64,000 nt of DNA, from contig NZ_JADKSG010000001.1 in NCBI RefSeq assembly GCF_015350805.1, positions 620,001 to 684,000 on the forward strand. Direction: 5' to 3'. The stretch is from Herbiconiux sp. VKM Ac-1786. GTDB lineage: Bacteria > Actinomycetota > Actinomycetes > Actinomycetales > Microbacteriaceae. Numbering within the stretch: position 1 is the stretch's first letter; each line of letters begins with the position of its first letter. The notes beneath the pieces were generated by a model. That model was not told the origin of the DNA. It saw only the letters and a list, made by a program, of their open reading frames with translations, and made no database searches. The translations under genes and the position numbers were made by a program. Below, in pieces: positions 59,265-64,000 of the stretch.

Positions 59265-60269
59265 ATGAACGTAGGGAAGGCCGTCACGCTCGGCGACGTC
59301 GCATCGGTCGCCGGGGTGTCCCTGTCGACGGCCTCGCGGGCCCTGAGCGGCGGCGGACGGATCTCCGAGGAGACCCGTCAGCGCGTGAAGGACGCCTCGG
59401 ACCGTCTGGGCTTCCAGCCGAACGCCCTGGCCCGCTCGTTCGCCCTCGGCCGGAGCCAGACGATCGGCGTCCTGACCCAGAACGCGTCAGGCGTGTTCAC
59501 CGCGCCCGTGCTGATCGGGGCGACCATGGAGCTCGGCCGCAACAACCAGGCGCTCCTGATCCGGGACGCGCGCTTCGACGCCGCGACCCTCACCGAGAAC
59601 GTCGCCCGCCTGCAGGCCCGCCGCATCGACGGCGTCGTGATGATCGGCGACGGACTGAGCTACTCGGTGCCGTCGGTGACCTCGCTGTTCCGGGTGCCGG
59701 TGACCTACGCGTTCGGGCTCACCTCGGAACGCGACGACGTCTCGTTCAATCCCGATGCCGAGATGGCCGGCCGGCTCGCCGCCGAGCACCTGATGGACAC
59801 CGGTCGGCGCCGGATCGCCCACATCACCGCGAGCCTCGACGACCCGGCGGCCCGTGGTCGCGCCAAGGGCTTCGGCGACGCGATGGCAGAGCGTGGGCTC
59901 AGCCCCGTCGGCGAGCGGCCTCTGGCGGGGGACTGGACCTTCGGCTGGGGGGTCGAGGCAGCCGCCCGGCTGCTCGCATCCGGAACCGAGGTCGACGCCG
60001 TGTTCTGCGGCAACGACCAGATCGCGTTCGGGGCGGAGTCCGCGATCCGCGCAGCGGGCCTCGAGGTGCCGCGCGACATCGCGCTGGTCGGCGTCGACAA
60101 CTGGGAGGCGATGGTGACGGAGGGAGCAGCCCGCCTCACCTCGATCGACCCCTGCCTGCAGGACGTCGGGGCGGCGGCCGCGCGGGCTCTGCTCAGCACC
60201 GACGGCGTTCTGCCGGGGGTCAACCTGGTTCCGTGCCGGTTGATCGTGCGGTCGAGCACGACGAGCTGA
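59265..60269 (+). CDS. LacI-family regulator of the glycosidase/sugar importer locus
   Basis: A 334-residue LacI protein: VTLGDVASVAGVSLSTASRALSGGGRISEETRQRV for DNA binding, LARSFALGRSQTIGVL for the hinge, and a sugar-binding core. The -10-like TACGAT ends 6 nt before the ATG. It is divergent from the glycosidase and convergent with the importer genes. Confidence 0.93.
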   Translation: MNVGKAVTLGDVASVAGVSLSTASRALSGGGRISEETRQRVKDASDRLGFQPNALARSFALGRSQTIGVLTQNASGVFTAPVLIGATMELGRNNQALLIRDARFDAATLTENVARLQARRIDGVVMIGDGLSYSVPSVTSLFRVPVTYAFGLTSERDDVSFNPDAEMAGRLAAEHLMDTGRRRIAHITASLDDPAARGRAKGFGDAMAERGLSPVGERPLAGDWTFGWGVEAAARLLASGTEVDAVFCGNDQIAFGAESAIRAAGLEVPRDIALVGVDNWEAMVTEGAARLTSIDPCLQDVGAAAARALLSTDGVLPGVNLVPCRLIVRSSTTS

Positions 60270-60292
60270 GGCGCGGGCGGCCCGGCGTCGCC

Positions 60293-61282
60293 CTACCCCT
60301 TGATCGCCCCCGCGCTGCCCGCCGACCGCAGGAACTGCTTCTGGAACACCAGGAACAGCGCCACGGGCACGAGCACCGAGATGAACAGCGCCGCGAGGTA
60401 CACGCTCAGCTCGGTCGTGGCCTCGAGCCGGGGCAGTGCGACCGAGAGCGGCTGCAGGTTCGGGTCGGGCAGCACGAGCAGCGGCCAGAGGAACTCCTTG
60501 TAGGCGGCCACGAGCGACAGCAGCGACACCACCCCGAGGATGGGCCTCGCGAGCGGGAGCGTGATGCTCCAGAACAGCCGGAAGGCTCCGGCGCCGTCGA
60601 TCGTGGCGGCTTCGAAGATGTCCCGCGGGATGCCGTCGAAGTACTGCTTCACGAGGAGCACGTTGACCGCGCTCGCCCCGGCCGGCAGCCACACGGCCCA
60701 GAAGGTGTTGAGCAGGTTCCACCCGAACAGCGGGAGATCGAGCACCGTCAGGTACAGCGGGACGAGCGACACGATGCCCGGGATGAACAGGGTCGCGAGC
60801 ACCCCGGCGTAGACCGCCTTGGCATAGCGGGGGCGCAGCACCGACAAGCCGAACCCGCCCGTGGTCGCCACGAGCAGGCTGAACAGCCACGACCCGATCG
60901 CGACCCAGGCCGTGTTGGCGAGGTACTTGCCGAACTGCACGCGCACCAGGGCGTCAGTGAGGTTCTGCCAGGTGAATCCCGACGGCCAGAGCGCGAACGG
61001 CTGAGACAGGGTGTCCTGGGTGGTGGAGGTCGCCGCCTTGGCGAGCCAGAGCAGCGGGCCCGCCGAGACGACGATCAGCCCGAGCAGCACCAGCGCGCCG
61101 ATCAGCAGCGTGATCACCCGGATCGACCCCTTGCCGCGGTCGAACGACGAGAGGATGCTCCGATCCGCCTCCTCCACGTTCCGGCGTCGGCGTCGTCGCC
61201 GCCCGGGCTGCTGCGGGTCGGCGGCCAGGGCGATCGCCGCCGTCGCGGGAGCGGAGACGGGAAGGCTGTCCTTGACGGTCAT
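60293..61282 (-). CDS. Carbohydrate ABC permease, MalG type
   Basis: A 329-residue membrane protein with an Arg-rich N-terminus, six hydrophobic segments and the EAA loop FEAATIDGAGAFRLFWSITLPLARPI. Its ATG overlaps the MalF-type stop (ATGA). An unusual feature is PDPNLQPLSVALPRLEATTELS replacing the commonest loop. Imports an oligosaccharide together with the next two proteins; the ATPase is not in the window and may be a shared MsiK-type subunit. Confidence 0.93.
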   Translation of the reverse strand: MTVKDSLPVSAPATAAIALAADPQQPGRRRRRRRNVEEADRSILSSFDRGKGSIRVITLLIGALVLLGLIVVSAGPLLWLAKAATSTTQDTLSQPFALWPSGFTWQNLTDALVRVQFGKYLANTAWVAIGSWLFSLLVATTGGFGLSVLRPRYAKAVYAGVLATLFIPGIVSLVPLYLTVLDLPLFGWNLLNTFWAVWLPAGASAVNVLLVKQYFDGIPRDIFEAATIDGAGAFRLFWSITLPLARPILGVVSLLSLVAAYKEFLWPLLVLPDPNLQPLSVALPRLEATTELSVYLAALFISVLVPVALFLVFQKQFLRSAGSAGAIKG

Positions 61283-62238
61283 GAGGCGCTCCAACGGCGG
61301 GTGAGACGGAAATAGACGATCGAGAGCAGAGCTAGGAAGATCGCCAGCATCAGGCTGAGCGCCGTCGCCTTGCCGTAGTCGCCGTTCAGGAAGGCGTAGC
61401 GGTAGATCAGCAGCAGGATCGAGGTCGTGCGGTTGTCGGGGCCGCCGCCCGTCATGATGTACGGCTCGGTGAAGATCTGGAAGGTCCCGATGAGCTGGAG
61501 CAGGAGCATCACGAAGATCACGTTCCGCAGCTGCGGCAGGGTGACGTGCCAGAACCGCCGGAGCACGGTCGCGCCGTCGATCTCGGCCGCCTCGTAGAGC
61601 TCGGTGCGGATCGTCATCAGGCTGGCGATGTAGATGATCGTCGCCGTGCCGGCGCCGGCCCAGGTCGCCTGCAGCACGATCGCGGGCAGTGCGAGGCCGC
61701 CGTCGTTGAGCCAGGCGAGCGGTCCGGCGCCGAACCAGCCGAGCACCGTGTTGAACAGGCCGTCGGGACGCGGGTCGTAGAAGGTCTTCCAGAGCAGCAC
61801 GGCTGCGACCGGGGGGATGATGACCGGGAGGTAGGCGAGCACGCTCGCGAAGCCGCGCATCCGGCGGAACTCGGCCACGACGACGGAGAGCAGCAGCGGC
61901 ACGGGGAACCCGAAGAGCAGGGCGAGGACGGTGAACAGCACCGTGTTGCCGACCGCGGTGGGGAACACCGGATCGGCGAGCACGGCCGCGAAGTTGTCGA
62001 GGCCCACGAAGGCGGGGTCGGTGACGAAGTTCGTCTGCTGCACGCTCATCACGATCCCGCGCACGATCGGGAACCAGGCGAAGAAGCCGAAGCTGAACAG
62101 CAGCGGCAGGAAGAACAGCAGGGTGGTGAGCCCGCCCCGTCTGACCCAGGTCACGGGGCTGCGGCGCTTCGCCGGGCTCGCGGAGCGAGCGTCGGGCGGA
62201 GTCGCCGCGGTGGTGGGGCCGTCGAGCAGTGATGTCAT
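61279..62238 (-). CDS. Carbohydrate ABC permease, MalF type
   Basis: A 319-residue membrane protein with the EAA loop YEAAEIDGATVLRRFWHVTLPQLRNV and TEPYIMTGGGPDNRTTSILLLIYRYAF, typical of sugar importers. GGAAGG precedes ATG 62238; an upstream in-frame Met at 62286 is less likely. Confidence 0.94.
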   Translation of the reverse strand: MTSLLDGPTTAATPPDARSASPAKRRSPVTWVRRGGLTTLLFFLPLLFSFGFFAWFPIVRGIVMSVQQTNFVTDPAFVGLDNFAAVLADPVFPTAVGNTVLFTVLALLFGFPVPLLLSVVVAEFRRMRGFASVLAYLPVIIPPVAAVLLWKTFYDPRPDGLFNTVLGWFGAGPLAWLNDGGLALPAIVLQATWAGAGTATIIYIASLMTIRTELYEAAEIDGATVLRRFWHVTLPQLRNVIFVMLLLQLIGTFQIFTEPYIMTGGGPDNRTTSILLLIYRYAFLNGDYGKATALSLMLAIFLALLSIVYFRLTRRWSAS

Positions 62239-62297
62239 CGGACGCCTTCCGGAGGAGTGCGTCCCGGCCGGGCGGCCGGGACGCACCGGGAGATGGG

Positions 62298-63665
62298 TCA
62301 GGGCGCGGTGAGCGCCTCTGCGGACTTCTGGGCCTGGGCGAGGAGGTCGTCGATCGAGGCGTCCTCCTGCGTCAGGACCGCCTGCACGACGCTGTCGAGG
62401 ATCGCATAGAGCTCCTGCGCCTTGACCGAGGGCTCCGGCACGATCGGCAGCGTGGTCGTCGAGTCGATGTAGGCGGTGAAGTGCTCACGGGGCACGTTGA
62501 TCTCGGCGTCGACCCACGACAGGTACTGGTCGTAGGTGTCGGTGTCCACCACCGGCACGACCGGCATCCCGACGGACGCACCGTCGGCGACCGTCGCCTT
62601 GGCGTCGTCCACGGCCACGGTCTCGTCGGTGTACTTCGAGAAGTCGAGGAACTCGACCCAGTCCAGGCCCGCGGCGACCTGCTCCGGCGTGGCCTTGGGG
62701 TTGATCACCCGCACCGTCCCGCCGCCGAGGGTTCCGAGCCCGTCGGGCGACTGCGGCAGCGGGGCGATGCCGACCGCGTCCGCGGACATCCCGAGGTTGG
62801 TGACGACCTCGTCCCACACGTCGGCGCCCTGCACGTACATGCCCACGGTGCCGGCGGCGAACGCGTTGTTCACGTCGCCCCAGTTGAGCAGGAAGTTGGA
62901 GCCCAGGGTGTCGTCGTCCCAGCGGAGCGTGCGGTAGAACTCGAGAGCCTGCTTGGTCGCGTCGTTGTCGACGGTCGCGGTCACGGTGTCGCCGTCCAGG
63001 GCCTGCAGCTCCGATCCGCGGGAGTAGCTCTGAGTCGTCAGGATCCAGCCACCGGTGCTGTCCTTCGTCATGGTCTGGAAGCCCTGGGCGTCGGTCTTGT
63101 CCTCGATCGTCTTCGCCGCCTCCCGCACCTCGTCCCAGGTGGTCGGCGGGTCGTCGGGATCGAGTCCGGCGGCGGTGAACAGCTCGCGGTTGTAGAGCAG
63201 GCTCATCGAGTAGGCCGCGACGGGCACTCCGAAGGTCTGGCCCTCGGCGTTCTGGGCCACCGCCTGGACGTTCTCGTTCAGCCCGCCGAGCACGGAGTCC
63301 TGATCGATGGCGTCGGAGATGTCGGCGACCTGGCCCCGTTCGATCAGTCCGCTCATCTCGGTGAACGGCACGCCCATCACCGTGGGCATGGTGCCGCCCG
63401 CGAGCATCGCCTGGAAGGTGTCGGCCGCCCAGATCGTCTCGGACGGCTCGACGGTGATGTCGGGGTGCTGCTTCTCGAACGCGGCGACGCGGTCGAGGAA
63501 GATCTTGCGCGCCTCGGGTGCGTCCGAGCCGGGGAGGTCGGAGACGGTGATCGTGGTCGTCCCGTCGGCGGAGTCCTGCCCGCCGGCCGAGCAGGCGGAC
63601 AGCGTCAGGAGCGTGGCTCCGGCGGCGATCCCCGCGATGAGGCGGGTACCGAACTGTTTCTTCAT
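62298..63665 (-). CDS. Extracellular sugar-binding lipoprotein
   Basis: A 455-residue lipoprotein with lipobox LLTLSAC (Cys about residue 25) and the family 1 solute-binding pattern: VAAFEKQHPDITVEPSET, LYNRELFTAAGLDPDDPPTTWDEVREAAKTI, FAAGTVGMYVQGADVW. GAGGAG lies 6 nt before the ATG. Captures the sugar delivered to the two permeases. Confidence 0.95.
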   Translation of the reverse strand: MKKQFGTRLIAGIAAGATLLTLSACSAGGQDSADGTTTITVSDLPGSDAPEARKIFLDRVAAFEKQHPDITVEPSETIWAADTFQAMLAGGTMPTVMGVPFTEMSGLIERGQVADISDAIDQDSVLGGLNENVQAVAQNAEGQTFGVPVAAYSMSLLYNRELFTAAGLDPDDPPTTWDEVREAAKTIEDKTDAQGFQTMTKDSTGGWILTTQSYSRGSELQALDGDTVTATVDNDATKQALEFYRTLRWDDDTLGSNFLLNWGDVNNAFAAGTVGMYVQGADVWDEVVTNLGMSADAVGIAPLPQSPDGLGTLGGGTVRVINPKATPEQVAAGLDWVEFLDFSKYTDETVAVDDAKATVADGASVGMPVVPVVDTDTYDQYLSWVDAEINVPREHFTAYIDSTTTLPIVPEPSVKAQELYAILDSVVQAVLTQEDASIDDLLAQAQKSAEALTAP

Positions 63666-63695
63666 TGAAACTCCTCGAATTCTGTGATGGATGCT

Positions 63696-63725
63696 GGTGG
63701 TGCTGTCTCTGGTGATGCTGTCTCT
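63696..63725. repeat. 15-bp tandem duplication upstream of the sugar-binding protein gene
   Basis: GGTGGTGCTGTCTCT at 63696 and GGTGATGCTGTCTCT at 63711, with a further diverged copy after them. It fills the 107-bp gap before the enolase-superfamily gene end. Confidence 0.8.
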
Positions 63726-63772
63726 GATGGCGCTTCTGGTGCTGCGCCCGGGGGGACGTCGGAGGGTGGCGC

Positions 63773-64000
63773 TCAGGGGGCGATGAGACCCCCGTCCGGT
63801 CCGCGGACCGATGCGGCCCAGACGTCGTGCAGGGAGAGCGACGGCGGGAATCTCGCCGCCGCCGCCTCGTCGAACCCGATCCCCCACCCCGGAGCGTCGC
63901 TGGGAGTGATCCAGCCACCCTCGATGGTGAGGGTACCCGGGAACACCTCCCGAGCCGCATCCGAGAAGACGTGCGCCTCCTGGATGCCGAACGCCGGAGA
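63773..64000 (-). CDS. Mannonate-dehydratase-type enolase superfamily protein (C-terminal part)
   Basis: The last 75 residues of a gene entering from the right edge. FGIQE near the edge, a VFPGTLTIEGGWITPSDAPG segment, GWGIGFDEAAAARFP and the C-terminal DGGLIAP match the C-terminus of ManD/RspA-like sugar-acid dehydratases, where a similar string ends the capping domain. The substrate would be an aldonic acid such as mannonate or gluconate. It lies upstream of the importer genes in the same direction. Confidence 0.78.
   Translation of the reverse strand, partial: SPAFGIQEAHVFSDAAREVFPGTLTIEGGWITPSDAPGWGIGFDEAAAARFPPSLSLHDVWAASVRGPDGGLIAP

Overview
The window is GC-rich, gene-dense DNA from an actinobacterium, most probably a member of the Microbacteriaceae. 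The evidence is the near-total G/C third codon positions, the actinobacterial gene order tilS-hpt-ftsH-folE-folP-folB-folK-DUF3180-PH-DUF2520-panC-lysS...clpC, the heavy use of GTG starts with 1-4 bp gene overlaps, and many start codons lying about 6 nt downstream of a -10 hexamer (leaderless transcripts). I see no prophage, insertion sequence, CRISPR array or rRNA operon. It reads as an ordinary chromosomal segment with a core housekeeping block in the middle and accessory metabolic loci on both sides.

Layout. 1-4.5 kb: a DHFR-like reductase, a PrsW-type membrane protease, a carboxylesterase, a 425-bp highly structured gene-free stretch and two small membrane proteins. 4.5-8 kb: aldehyde dehydrogenase with its DUF779 partner and a GAF-domain regulator. 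8-12.5 kb: an AAA ATPase, a HAD phosphatase, a DUF1653 protein, and an MFS exporter divergent from a CGNR zinc-finger protein. 12.4-16.8 kb: a TetR regulator overlapping a heterodimeric ABC exporter. 16.8-20.5 kb: an unusual zinc-ribbon/SDR protein, a Nudix hydrolase, a small acidic protein, a TraR/DksA-like zinc-finger protein and an N-acetylglutamate synthase-type acetyltransferase.

Housekeeping block. 20.5-23 kb is clpC. 23-28.2 kb holds pirin, a PH-domain protein, cardiolipin synthase, small membrane proteins and lysS. 28.8-39.8 kb, on the minus strand, runs tilS, hpt, ftsH, the folate genes folE-folP-folB-folK, three membrane proteins, a Rossmann/DUF2520 protein and panC, most of them linked by ATGA or GTGA overlaps. 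clpC and ftsH share a nearly identical 22-bp element 27 bp upstream of a similar -10 box. One half of the element matches the CGC-N5-GCG core known for the protease regulator ClgR.

Right part. ppa, two tandem M23 peptidases with coiled coils, and a tRNA-Glu/Asp/Phe cluster come first. A DNA/RNA non-specific endonuclease without a signal peptide and a DNA-repair-like trio (AlkZ-type winged-helix protein, spermidine-synthase-like protein, HMCES/YedK protein) follow. 47.8-54.9 kb is a LacI-controlled locus with an NMT1-type ABC importer, a purine nucleoside phosphorylase and an amidohydrolase/deaminase, which suggests uptake and salvage of an adenosine-like compound. 54.9-64 kb is a second LacI-controlled locus with a secreted multidomain clan GH-A glycosidase, an aldose-1-epimerase-like protein, a sugar ABC importer and the C-terminus of a mannonate-dehydratase-type enolase, which suggests use of a glycan that yields a sugar acid.

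Short tandem duplications with units of 15-20 bp (one of 37 bp) recur through the window, in genes (folB, folE, the AlkZ-like gene) and between genes.
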